Assembly (NCBI GenBank): GCA_948099385.1 | Contig: CANUEZ040000029.1 | Span: 3,007,501-3,071,500, forward strand | DNA: 64,000 bases | Source: Fasciola hepatica | Taxonomy: Eukaryota > Platyhelminthes > Trematoda > Plagiorchiida > Fasciolidae | Direction: 5' to 3' | Shown: one piece after another, positions 37,662 through 47,530 of the stretch | Numbering within the stretch: the stretch's first letter is position 1 | Layout: each line of letters starts with the position of its first letter | Notes under the pieces: generated by a model | Told to the model about the DNA's origin: nothing | Databases searched by the model: none | The model's input: only the letters and a program-made list of their open reading frames with translations | Position numbers and translations under genes: made by a program

Positions 37662-37780
37662 GCTACCTCGGTGAATGTGCACTGCTTATGTGTACCGTCA
37701 TAAATCAGATGAATCAGTTGAACAGTGAAAGCTTCCAAGGGTTTTCATCTGCGTGCTGAACCTTGATACTCGATGGTAAA
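37662..37780 (+). repeat. Hammerhead-type SINE body, copy C
   Basis: The blocks are CTCGGTGAATGTGCACTGC, TTATGTGTACCGTCATAAA, CAGATGAATCAGTTGAACAGTG and GCTTCCAAGGGTTTTC. The order and spacing equal copies A and B. The hammerhead core strings are both mutated (CTTATGTG for CTGATGAG, GAATC for GAAAC), so it is a fossil. Confidence 0.55.
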
Positions 37781-38206
37781 ACATTTAATTACCAAATCAC
37801 GTTTTCCACCCGAATACTGAGGAATACTGGGCTGCATTGCACACTCGCCTAGTCCCAAACAGGACTCGAAGTCGGCCGACTTACAGAATAGTATGTTCGT
37901 TTGCCGATAGAAGACCGGATGAAACAATTCAATTGCAATGAATTACAGGATAACATCTAAATTGCGGTCCGAACTCTGATAGCTCTTCATTAGTGCTCGA
38001 AACTTGCATTGTAAAAAACCGTTAACGTTACACTTACATCCTGGAGTTCCACTCAGACCTATCTAACCAAGCGCACACAGGCACACACACACATACACAC
38101 ACATACACAAAAAGCTTTTTAGTTCACACGGAGCTAATGAACTAGTGCCCGTGTGATATATAAAATAACAAATAAAAAGTGAAAATGTATGCTTGTTCTC
38201 AGCGTT

Positions 38207-38267
<61 letters not shown>
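38207..38267. repeat. (TA)n microsatellite
   Basis: About 61 bp with one phase slip, then a GA run. Confidence 0.97.
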
Positions 38268-38271
<4 letters not shown>

Positions 38272-38659
38272 GAGAGAGAGAGGTGGGAGTAAGAATCGTG
38301 TAGACCCGGCCAGTATTACGTAATGAAATAACTCGCAAGTGGCCTACGCGCACTGGAAGAACGACAAGACCAGACAAGAACGGCAGGACTGTATTCGGTC
38401 ACATTTGGTTGGTACTAATTCCACTTATTGGCAGACGCAGTGCTGATCAATCACAAGGCAATTTAGCTGAATCTACACAACCTAACAATTACGGTCCGGC
38501 TTCACCTAGTGGGTTGGATACTAAAAATGAAGCCGTAGAGCACTGGACTGCATGTGAAGGCATTTGAATCACTACAGTGGGTCAGGAAAACAGATTCAAC
38601 CATCACACGAGTTTTTTGATATTTCTTGAGCCAGCAATATATAAAACTACTCAACCAGA

Positions 38660-39013
38660 TTATTGGTTGGAAATATGATCTTCAGTACTCTCTGCAGCCA
38701 GCGTAAAAGTCATCGCAGACGAGAAAATTAGCAAGAACAATGTGTACCACAAATATCCCCAAGCAGGACTACTCTGCAACGGAAATTCGTTAGGAGATTT
38801 TGAATGTTGCTGAAAAACTTCACAAACCCGTGAGAGAAAGCCCGCCTGGGTGGCCACGTCGGATAATTCCAAATCATAAGATAGGTGCGGTGGATTAAAT
38901 AGTTCGTTTTTGCACCCGAGTACCACCGAGATAGATCCTTCCACTACGGTCACATTCTGTCTCGTTTTTAGCAACGTACCGAGTGGCGGTGAGCTCGTTT
39001 TTCTACATATCAT
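38660..39013 (-). CDS. Hypothetical exon with a C-terminal membrane segment
   Basis: The 117-codon minus-strand frame is unrelated to any repeat in the window. It has a GSISVVLGCKN segment, mixed polar residues, then a hydrophobic stretch LWYTLFLLIFSSAMTFTLAA near the end and a short polar tail ESTEDHISNQ before TAA. This shape is that of a type I membrane or GPI-anchored protein terminus. A possible acceptor AG (TATGTAG) precedes residue 5. There are no neighbouring exons or polyadenylation signal I can assign, so a chance frame remains possible. No family is recognised. Confidence 0.28.
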   Translation of the reverse strand: MICRKTSSPPLGTLLKTRQNVTVVEGSISVVLGCKNELFNPPHLSYDLELSDVATQAGFLSRVCEVFQQHSKSPNEFPLQSSPAWGYLWYTLFLLIFSSAMTFTLAAESTEDHISNQ

Positions 39014-39224
39014 TTTTGGTGCTTTGACCCAATTTTCTCAATTGAATTTCTGATCCAAACAAGCCAATCAGGGTCGTCATTTTGTCTACCGAGGTTCTGC
39101 TGTAACTCACTCGGTCCACGATCGGATTCGTTTCGTCTGACGCGAGCTGCTCTAGAAATAGCCATATCCAATTATTTTATTTGTGACTTTTGGATCGCTG
39201 ATGTAATTGACTTCATATTGTATT

Positions 39225-40059
39225 GTATTGTGGACTTCAGCAAGCTAACAAACTCACATGGAAGGAAACAGATCATTGTTGCTTTGAAGTAAGCATAAAA
39301 AATAAATACTTCTGAAGAAAACTGGTTCGGCCACCGAGGTTCATGCGAAGTTCCTCCGTGATTTTTGTCTTGTCAACCAGACAACGTAATAAGCAGGGCA
39401 CCGTAGAGTTGCAACAGACATTTATGCGGGAGGGGATAAGTCCAAATGCTGAACTTGTGAAGGGATGCGAACGGCATGTGGATAAGTCATGGCACAAGGG
39501 ATGGGTGGGGTCCGTAAGAATCTTCTTGGCGAAATTTTCACAGGCTATATTATGCAAATCGCGAACTTTGGAGATAAGAGAGCCCGTGGAAATAAAAGAG
39601 GCAACTGATAACGGCCAGACCACAGTGTAGTGCCATAAAATCTGTCTTATGTAGACCAGGAAAGATTACGGGAGAGCAGTAGAGTATGACTCAGGGAATA
39701 CATTATTAGACTTAAGACAATAACAGCTTGTGTGGAACCAAACAGCCTTAGTCTACGAATTTGGAAACACAGTCTACGTAGTGTTTACACAACCAAGAAT
39801 ATGAGAACACCGTAAATTTCTGCTGATTATAACGCCCAAGCATTTGACCGAGTCTGCTTTGGAAACGGGGACAGTTCTCATCACCGATTGCTCTTCGGAG
39901 TAACGGGAACGAGTAAGAGAGAAAGCATACGGAAAATGTCGGGAAATGTTGAGGTGTAGTCCAAAAAGGGATGAAAAACTATGAATACTGTATAAGCGAT
40001 AAAGCACCACATCACTGGCGAACTTGAAAAGTTGTGCACCTGAGGCAATGGTCGATTAG

Positions 40060-40121
<62 letters not shown>

Positions 40122-40720
40122 TATATGGTGAAAAAATAAGGGGAAAGGAAGAAACCCTGAAGGATACCAGGGTTGTTCGTTAAAAGAATTGATAAACGTC
40201 TACCAAATATAGTATAATGAGTTCAATTGGAAAAGCAGCATTTCAACCATGAGAGTAAAGATGTGGGACGAATAAAAAGTCCAGACTTTGAAGAAGTAGC
40301 GAACGGGGGACCGAATCAAAAGCCGGGGAAAAGTGGAGGAAAATACATCGAATTGACTTCACGAAAGTAGTCCGGCTCTTTGAAATGAAATGACTTACGG
40401 AAGCAAATGAATCCATAGTGCATCTGTCGGGTTTGTATGCAGACTGATAGGGGACAATGGGAACAATAAAGAGAGAGCGCAACCGGTTAGTGATAGAGTG
40501 CTCCGCCAACTTCAGCGCACAAGTGAAGGCGGTGGGAAGAAAACGTTTTGCCAAAATGTTTGCCGTAGAATGCTTGGGAACATGTGATACTTTGACGTGT
40601 TTCCATGAGGAATGAATAGCACCAGCATCAATAGATTTATGGATGAGTGAAGTCATAATTTCTGATATTGGACTTCTTCCAAATTAGAGAGTAGTGGAGA
40701 GTAATTAGTCTGGACCCAAG
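39225..40720 (-). mobile_element. Family A LINE, RT to 3' end (copy A2)
   Basis: Minus-strand order: DAGAIHSSWKHVKVSHVPKH, LAEHSITNRLRSLFIVPIVP, YQSAYKPDRCTMDSFASVSH and a decayed motif A, FLHFSPAFDSVPRS (40243-40656); motif B, GILQGFFLSPYFFTIYI (40122-40168); a TA array; motif C, LFKFASDVVLYR (40003-40025; YADD changed to FASD); then SRYSEEQSVMRTVPVSKADS and VKCLGVIISRNLRCSH (39774-40010). The tail is AKKILTDPTHPLCHDLSTC, GLIPSRINVC, STVPCLLRCLVDK (39273-39623). It ends in three ACAAT units. The N-terminal endonuclease is absent. Confidence 0.75.
40063..40126. repeat. (TA)n array inside LINE A2 reverse transcriptase
   Basis: About 64 bp of TA directly after the TIYI codons of RT motif B, replacing about 100 bp that should encode the stretch to motif C. 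Confidence 0.95.
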
Positions 40721-41110
40721 CTAGAATGAGGTCTTGGCCTGTCTGTCTGTGTTTCCGTATGTCTGTCTGCCTAACCATATCTTTCTCTCTTGTTCCTTTA
40801 GTGCGGCCTGTTATATTTTGTTGTTTCAAGTTGCCATATTGGCTAAAAGTATCGCTATTTCGATGGTTTCAATTGCTTTCTTCATAGAAATTCCACTGAA
40901 TGTTACGTACTCGTGCTAGGTTACCACCACTTATTAATCGAAACGGGAAGCGATTACTGTGGCTTCACAAAATTTCACTTTAAACAACCATTGGTTCCCT
41001 GAACGGGAAGCCGTGAGAATCTAGTCTACAAGTTGGAAACATAGGCAGATCGGTATGTTCATGAAGGATGGAATTGAAGGGACTACAGCTATGGTCTCAG
41101 TCAAGTTCGT
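40721..41110. other. No recognisable gene
   Basis: Spacer between LINE A2 and the inverted repeat. The last 25 bp (CTATGGTCTCAGTCA) show lower-level similarity to the outer flank of the opposite arm. Confidence 0.45.
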
Positions 41111-41538
41111 CATTCCGTGATGCCAATTTCCGCAGCGAAATTTTCTAACCGCGGTAAGCTTCAATCAGAGCAGACGGTTGTATGTATCCCAATTTACCAC
41201 ACATAAATTCGAACTTCTGCACCGACCCGACACAGTATATCAGGTTTAGTCTAACACGAAGCCCTATTACGTAAACTTCCATTAGTGGAGCACTCATGTG
41301 ATTTTTTTCTAGACCAACATTCTCATTGTAGCCAAACTGGTATATCTGACCCACGATGTGGATGGGTTGTGGTAACTAACTAACTAACTAACCGGTACAG
41401 CGATCCATATTTTCCTCAGTATATATGTTTCGGTTGGATGTTTGTGCCAATCAAATAACTTCCTCACAATTTCGGCTAGATTAGGGCATAAGCGGTAGAT
41501 TTCCTGACACAAAATACGTAGCGATTTGGAAATACTGA
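41111..41538 (-). repeat. Inverted repeat, left arm
   Basis: This arm is the reverse complement of 42274-42701 with no gaps (paired positions sum to 83812). I read one mismatch in the first 411 bp (41125) and a few in the innermost 17 bp. It contains the GTAACTAACTAACTAACTAACC run and two open frames that are simply mirrored in the other arm. No protein family is recognised. Confidence 0.9.
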
Positions 41539-42273
41539 TAAGCCCCACCTTGCGTTTAGAAGTTGGCAAAAGGCGGTAACGTGCAGTCTTCAGTGTTATC
41601 GAGGTGCAGGCTATGACAACTATCCGATTGACTGTGCTTTAAATAGTTCGTGGAATGTCTGGGAGAGGGCCCTAAGGGAAGCACTCGAGTACGGTCCGAG
41701 ACTGCATTATTCTAGCGATTCGGTTCGGACATGATTGGCAGCATTTAGTTCGTACTATGGAAACAAAGAGATTAACCGTCAGTAGCTGGGTGCATACGAC
41801 TGATTGAGATGTTGACAAAGCGAGCCAAGGCATACTGCTTTAGAGATTGCTTATAAAGTTGGAGACTGACAAACTACCATAGTGGATCTCTTCCGAATAA
41901 AAAATCACTTTGGAGTGAAAGCGGTAAAGGCTGATTTCCGAATTTGGGAAACGTGTGTCCGTACAGACAGTAGCCCCATATCTGGATGGACAGTTATTGA
42001 CAACGAAGAAGATGTACCCCATTCCAGAGACAATGAATTCCTATGCGAATAAACTCAAGCGGATGAACTGTGAATTTTGAAGTAATAAGACGATACCAAT
42101 GGGGAAGGAATGATTCGGATTGACGAAACAAATCTAATCTGTTTTGCGGCAGAACCAGAGGTCCAGCCATCAAAAGTACCTGCGTGTCTCGTTTAGTTGT
42201 GAATGGCAGGGGACCCAGCTAGTACTTCACTGGAGCAGCTGGGACCATGGGACTGTTACTCTACATCGGATTT
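41539..42273. other. Spacer of the inverted repeat; no gene
   Basis: 735 bp of sequence unrelated to the arms. It includes GGGAAGCACTCGAGTACGG near 41680, faintly like the hammerhead stem III region but without GAAAC. Confidence 0.5.
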
Positions 42274-42701
42274 TCAGCATTTTTAAATCACTACGTATTT
42301 TGTGTCAGGAAATCTACCGCTTATGCCCTAATCTAGCCGAAATTGTGAGGAAGTTATTTGATTGGCACAAACATCCAACCGAAACATATATACTGAGGAA
42401 AATATGGATCGCTGTACCGGTTAGTTAGTTAGTTAGTTACCACAACCCATCCACATCGTGGGTCAGATATACCAGTTTGGCTACAATGAGAATGTTGGTC
42501 TAGAAAAAAATCACATGAGTGCTCCACTAATGGAAGTTTACGTAATAGGGCTTCGTGTTAGACTAAACCTGATATACTGTGTCGGGTCGGTGCAGAAGTT
42601 CGAATTTATGTGTGGTAAATTGGGATACATACAACCGTCTGCTCTGATTGAAGCTTACCGCGGTTAGAAAATTTCGCTGCGGAAATCGGCATCACGGAAT
42701 G
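42274..42701 (+). repeat. Inverted repeat, right arm
   Basis: Mirror image of 41111-41538. The 69-codon frame 42458-42667 is identical in translation to the minus-strand frame 41145-41354. Because both frames are products of one duplicated sequence, their openness is not independent evidence for a gene. Confidence 0.9.
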
Positions 42702-42934
42702 GAGGGAGTGACTGAGAAAAGCTATGGATAGACCAGCGATTTTGCTTCAACTGGATCACCGTTCGGTTCGGAACAATTCAATTTGCGCGGCACGAGTGCG
42801 AACGAATGCCCCTCTTAGAAATGTCCACTGAGAAACGAACGACAGCGGTGATTCACAGACAGTTATGTGTTGTTTAGTCACAGCTAACCTCGAGAACGAC
42901 GAAATAGCGATCGTGATTCCGAATTTTTGATATA

Positions 42935-43035
42935 AATAATATCTACGCATGGGTGGGCAGCTTCTCGGATGTACACGACTGGTTTCGCGGTCATCAGGTA
43001 TGCGTATCCGGTACGTCTTTGGCCAGCCAGTGGAC
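42935..43035 (-). ncRNA. Hammerhead-like motif, copy I
   Basis: The minus strand reads GTACCGGATACGCATAC, CTGATGA, CCGC, GAAAC, CAGTCGTGTACATCCGAG. The flanks match copy G (GTACCGGGTACGC and TGGTCGTGTGCTTCCGG) almost base for base. Stem II has collapsed to four bases, so the ribozyme cannot fold normally. It lies inverted relative to copy H, about 150 bp away. Confidence 0.5.
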
Positions 43036-43124
43036 TTTTCTAGGCGAAGCATCCGTTCGCGCTTCCAATACACAAATTACGTTGTTGTGTACAAACACTT
43101 ACGAATTTTACAGGTATCCTTAGG

Positions 43125-43225
43125 AATTGTTGAACGGAAGATTACTGGATCTGTATACCTGAAGAGCGGCCTTAGTCGCGAGACAGGTCTTGTGCTTCCG
43201 AGGAACGTTGTGCACCCACCTGCAG
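43125..43225 (+). ncRNA. Hammerhead-like motif, copy H
   Basis: The plus strand reads GTATACCTGAAGA, then GCG-(8 nt)-CGC, GAGAC and AGGTCTTGTGCTTCCGAGG. Stem II GCG/CGC is intact. The core carries U7 to A (also seen in copy F) and GAAA to GAGA, which should abolish activity. The same flank order as copies G and I supports common descent. Confidence 0.5.
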
Positions 43226-43260
43226 ATACTACTGACGTAAACAGATTATTGTTCTGTTAG

Positions 43261-43820
43261 CAACGGTTTGCACCTTATGTTATCGGCTTCTTTTTTCGGC
43301 ACACACTGGAGAAGAGTTCTCATATTCACTTTAAGTATAAGCACACGGATTTGAAGTTTTATGATTGCTTGACCGGTTGGAGTAACTGTCCGCTGAACAA
43401 CAAATCTGTTCATGAGCGAATAATTCGGTTAAGTAATCAGATCTCCAGTCACAATGCTCTTATTTTCCACGAGAATGCTTATTAATTTCGGTCATGCCTA
43501 AAAGTTTATCGTGTGAGCTATGTTCCTTTATATTCACCCGGGAATTGACGGATACTAAACTTGTAAATGACAGCAGCTGTGATGAAATCGCCCCAGCAAC
43601 TAGATCAATCCGTGACACTCGGTTGTTCTCGATGGCACTGACAATAGAGGCATGGTTGCTAGGACTGACTGGACCTCGGTGGGACAGTTTCATTAAAAAC
43701 TTGTCAGACTCCTTCGCGCAAAAGATACTAGTCGGGAGTTTTCCAGTTTCTTATTTGTCATGTTTTTCGGTCAGTTGTCATCAGCTCTTCACCTGGTTCG
43801 GGTCAATCGATCAACTGTAA
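43261..43820 (+). other. Two adjoining open frames, possible exon(s)
   Basis: A pyrimidine-rich TTATTGTTCTGTTAG ends at 43260. It is followed by a 75-codon open frame to TAA at about 43486 (with FKYKHTDLKFYDCLTGW). A second frame follows at 43494-43820, with MPKSLSCELCSFIFTREL, GLTGPRWDSFIKNLSDS. Codon use looks mixed rather than biased. The first frame directly abuts hammerhead copy H, which weakens a gene interpretation. No domain is recognised. Confidence 0.18.
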
Positions 43821-44164
43821 ACCGAAATCCTGAGCCGCGCCGGTAACCTTCTTTCAGAGTCCCGTTATGGACAAATGTACAACAATTGTTGCACGATATG
43901 CTGTACTGCTATTGCGCTGTTTATCTGTGTCACGTTGTGATAAACAATTCGAATTCAGCGTCTGCGTCACTGCGTGCCAATTTGAAAGCACTCTGGTCAG
44001 AAATTACTTTCTGTAATGGTGCTCGTATGGATATTACTGTTAGTAGTAGCAGCAGTGGTAGTGTTAGCAATAGGATGTTCAAGTCTTTATAATACCGGAA
44101 ATCAGTAGCAAAGCCAACTACCATGCCCCCTTTGTTGAATCCACGTAGCTGTTCCGAACGGCGC

Positions 44165-44392
44165 AGACTAAACAACCGGATTTATTCTTGGTTGGCTGTC
44201 CTTTGAATTCCACTTTTCCCACACAAACCTCAGGTTATTCGATCAAAATCGTACTCGGAAGCACCGGACCCGAGTTTCGCCCTTGTTAGAGCTCTTCAGT
44301 GGAGCAAACCCTCCGCCGCACCCAGGACTTGAACCCGGGCTTTTCCACCTCGAAGGCATGTGTGTGACCACTTAGCTACCGCTCCCGAAATA
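44165..44392 (-). ncRNA. tRNA-headed SINE with a well-formed hammerhead core, copy F
   Basis: On the minus strand a tRNA-like head (box A TAGCTAAGTGG, box B GGTTCAAGTCC, T-stem CCCGG/CTGGG) leads to CTGAAGA (44299-44293). Stem II is GCTC/GGGC around TAACAA (44292-44279), then GAAA (44278-44275). Stem III is CTCGG/CCGAG (44274-44270 with 44258-44254), closed by the A15.1-U16.1 pair. H17 is A at 44252, giving a UA cleavage site. Stem I is weak (one pair in the first four), and U7 is A, a variant I recall from schistosome copies. This is the best preserved of the window's nine hammerhead-type repeats. Confidence 0.7.
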
Positions 44393-44481
44393 CATAAAAA
44401 TCCTTGTTTTAAGGTGTAGTCTTTCATGGACGGATTTGGCTTTTTCCCAAGGTGATCTTTTGAAAAGTTCAAATCTTGCGA

Positions 44482-45217
44482 TCAGCTATGACAACCAAGA
44501 TTGGAAGGAAAAACGCAGTCCGTATGTATCATCTCACCAGCTCTCATTAGTCGTGGTCGCACAGCATACGTAAAGCAAGGCAATTTGTAATGTGATGGAT
44601 ACACCGATGGAATAACCGGACATTTAGATCGATGATTCTCGCTGTCTGCCATAAAAGACCATTCACTAAAACTGTGTACCACAATTGGACAACATGTTTT
44701 GTAGAACTCGGCATCCATTGTATTTGTGTATGAGCGGTCATAATTATACGATAAGTTTTTCTCAAGGGATATGACCTTCTGGACTCAAAACACGCTTGGA
44801 AGACAAAACCTCCAGCTCCTCAGGCAAAAAGGTTAACGATGCAATATCCCAACAGTGAACACAACAGTCAGATTGAACACATAACCAAACATGATCAACA
44901 AATGAGCTTTTGTCGAAATTACATGGACAGCTTGTATCGATCTTGCAAATGGCAAGCAGTAGTATGATTATCTCAACAGACCATTTGTGAGGTGCTATCA
45001 TGTCCATTCGTTTGAAAAAAGCCCCTGGACTTTTAAGAAAGCCTTGAGTGATTGGGTTTAGAGGTAAGATTGATTGAAAGTTCGATGGTCTCATGGGAAG
45101 CAAACCGGGAGAAGAAAGAGAATCTGTGGAGATTTGTGAATCCCAGCAGATCCATATTGGCACTCTACGAAAAAGTAATAGATTAGAACTGATCAAATCA
45201 CTGGTTCGGTGTGATAC
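44482..45217 (-). CDS. Candidate two-exon hypothetical gene segment with a 31-bp intron
   Basis: The minus strand has TTTTTATTCCAG ending at 45218, a good 3' splice site, and then an open frame starting VSHRTSDLISSNLLLFRRV in phase. It runs through FFKRMDMIAPHKWSVEIIIL and FDKSSFVDHVWLCVQSDCC to PEELE. A GT..AG segment of 31 bp (44809-44779) follows. Skipping it keeps the frame into KVISLEKNLSYNYDRSYT, MDAEFYKTCCPIVVHSFSEW and HTDCVFPSNLGCHS, ending at TGA 44482. The joined coding length is about 235 residues, longer than most chance frames here. No domain is recognised, the 5' splice site (GTTTTG) is weak, and upstream exons are not found. Confidence 0.3.
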
Positions 45218-45219
45218 CT

Positions 45220-45784
45220 GGAATAAAAAGCTGTAGCTCAACTTCAATTGTATCATTCTCGTTGGTCCCACCACTGCTATTGTGGATTGGGAATACAACA
45301 AAGATGAACGAACACTCTTCTGGACCTTAGTAGATCATACATACACACATACACACACATACACGCACACACACGAGCAGTCCGGACATAATGCTCAAGA
45401 CAACACGTCATAAAAGAACCTTCATATCTAACTTGAGAATCCGTTGCTCCGTGAGGAAAGAGGTATGGATTAGAGAACAGTCTAGCTCAGATGCGATATC
45501 CGACGGCAAGCAAATCACCAGCTAAGGTGAGAACTCGTAACAAGTGGAAATCACTCAAGACACGGGGAAAACAGGACAACGATATTTAGTATTCGACCAT
45601 TTACAAGGTCTTTTTTGGGTTTGGAAACAAAAGCGAGTTTGGGGGAGCATGGGAAATAAAACAATGGAAGGTGCGCAAGTGGTGCCGGACAAATGTCCTT
45701 GGTGAGGAGAAGTACTTGAAAAATGACCACAGCTTAATTTTAAGGGGAAATAACCATCTACGTATCAGTGGTGGGAGATCGGAT
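45220..45784. other. No recognisable gene; AC-rich array
   Basis: The ACAC/ACAT array at 45335-45375 is the only clear feature. If 44482-45217 is a gene, part of this is its upstream intron. Confidence 0.4.
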
Positions 45785-45985
45785 TTACATGATATGATCC
45801 ATCACGCAGTATCAATGCACAGCCCAACGTTGAAAACAGTGGAAGCTCTGCCACACAGCTATTCCATCTGGCTTGTTAGGAACCGTTTGCAGTGCACACC
45901 CACCAAGCCCCCACTGGGATTCGAACTCCAGGTGGACAGTTGCGAGTCACATACCTAACCACCGGGCCATCCGGGTTGGGTGTCA
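45785..45985 (-). repeat. tRNA-headed hammerhead-type SINE, copy E
   Basis: The minus-strand head TGGCCCGGTGGTTAGG (box A) and CTGGAGTTCGAATCCCAG (box B with a paired T-stem) leads to GGGTGTGCACTGC, CCTAACAAGCCAGATGGAATA, GAGCTTCCACTGTTTTCAACG and TGATGGATCATATC. The core is decayed: CTGATGAG is unrecognisable and GAAAC reads GGAAT. Copy D shares the final block. It proves that the tRNA-like head and the TAACAA/GCTTCC body belong together. Confidence 0.65.
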
Positions 45986-46479
45986 GTGGTTTGTTGAACA
46001 CGCACTACATGATGCATCTTCCTCTTCAACAAACCGTTGAGCGAGTCCGAATAGCTTGGTAATTAAGTATTCGAATCAAAATAATATTTGTTTGCACAAC
46101 ACTAAGTCCAGTCTTGGAAATATCGGACACTTTGGGGACTTTTCGCCAAAACCGTTAATTCATGCAGGACGACTGCCGACCTTTACTGGGAAATCCACTT
46201 CCATTTTGGGGATCCAAAAGTCTACGCCGCATGATGGATTTGAAAAATGTAAACGAATTTTCCATTCTCTGCACCATTCTGGCTCCTCGTTTCATCAATA
46301 AATCCCATGGATATATCCAAATGGCTTTTTGTGTCTTTCTCATCTGTGTGCTATGCATCCCATTGGTAAATGACTGAAGAGATTAGCACATTGATTAAAA
46401 CCGTAATTCCTATCACTGGAACAACTGTTGTGCCTCACTGGACGTTCACTTGCCTCAGACTGGCTATTCTATGATAGCT
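45986..46479. other. No recognisable gene
   Basis: Short overlapping frames on both strands (46056-46377) without a domain. Confidence 0.4.
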
Positions 46480-46612
46480 CAGCTAGCAGAGCAATTGATG
46501 CATTAGCGAGAGGTCACCGGTTCAATTCCGGCTCTCATCACGGACTTCCGAAGGGGAAAATTCAGGTGTTTTTTCTCTATTATCAACAACATTCCAGCTC
46601 CTAGCCCCATCG
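46480..46612 (+). repeat. tRNA-derived SINE-like repeat, second copy of the 26.5 kb family
   Basis: ATAGCTCAGCTAGCAGAGC has box A character and a 4-bp D-stem (GCTC/GAGC). CACCGGTTCAATTCCGGC is a T-arm and box B. Downstream, GGGGAAAATTCAGGTGTTTTTTC and ACATTCCAGCTCC match the 26.5 kb copy. The acceptor stem does not pair, so it is not a tRNA gene. It abuts the Penelope fragment. Confidence 0.55.
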
Positions 46613-47530
46613 ATAGATCCAACATTTTTCTCTGTAGCCGTTACGTGAGGGATATTTTCGTTATCTCAAAGAGCAAACACGAAGGTGAAGAGCCACATGC
46701 CTTGTTCAATAACTTGCATTCGAATATAAGGTTGACCATCCACAATGAGAATAATGACGCCATAAGCTTCTTAGAAATTGACATTTTCCGTCTAAAAGAT
46801 GGTTCAGTTAGATGGTCCTTTTACCGAACAGGGAACCTGGTCCGGGCAATATCTCCACCTCAGCAGCTTCGTCCCGATGAAGTACGAGATAAACACAGTG
46901 CAAATACAGTTTTACAAAGTACAGAAGATTTGCACGGCGGATACTCCGAATAAGGAAATAAATCAGATAGTAAATGGATGTTCAACGTCATTCCTGGCAA
47001 ATTATCACCACCTGAAGCCAAGAAATGATATTCCAATCACACTTTCTAAGATAACAGTAAATCTAAAAAACCCTCACAGAGGTGATAATGAAAGTGAGCT
47101 GATCAGAAAACGTTTTCAGTCAGCTGTCAGCCACACCTACGATACAGCTGATCCGGTAGTTGCATTTACAACTAGCCCATTAACTAAATCATCGACGAAA
47201 GTGCCAACGCCTATCCACGCCAAATCAAAACTGTGTACACCAATTCAAATGTGAGTGCTCAGCCACCTACATAGGCAGAAAGGAAAGCCGGTTACGTCAT
47301 CGAATGACTGAACACATTCCACTGTGGCTTCACACGACAATGAGTAGCAATTTCACCGTGATTGCATCATCAACCGAGCAAAGGGCGATCAGATCATCAA
47401 TTACTCTACATCTTTACGAGACCAAGCATTGCGTCATCGCAAGTCAGGCTTTCAAAACGATTTACTCGACCATCAACACCAAACTACTAGGATACGTGGA
47501 GGCCCTGTCGATCAGTACACCACCCTGAAC
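46613..47530 (+). mobile_element. Penelope-like element, RT C-terminus plus GIY-YIG endonuclease
   Basis: Motif C reads YVRDIFVISKSKHEGEE at 46642 onward (normally YVDD, so the first aspartate is Arg). It is followed by NNLHSNIRLTI, ISFLEIDIFRLKDGSVRWSF and, after a frame change, KGTWSGQYLHLSSFVPMKYE-like residues and FTTSPLTKSSTKVPTPIHAK. In a third frame, QFKCECSATYIGRKESRLRH and RMTEHIPLWLH (47247-47335) are the GIY-YIG-type endonuclease of Penelope elements, with the YIG at TYIG. At least three frame changes make it a pseudogene. The RT N-terminal half is absent. Confidence 0.78.

Larger units (their letters stand above)
37116..38659. other. No recognisable gene between repeats
   Basis: Besides the SINE copy C and the AT array listed separately, there are ACACAT units at 38070-38110 and a GA run at 38268-38281. 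No coding support. Confidence 0.4.

Noticed and set aside
41145..41354. A 69-codon frame identical in both arms of the inverted repeat
   Set aside because: One sequence in two copies, so its duplication is not evidence of selection. No domain.
42949..43260. 103-codon plus-strand frame
   Set aside because: It runs across hammerhead copies I and H in opposite orientations, so a shared protein is implausible.
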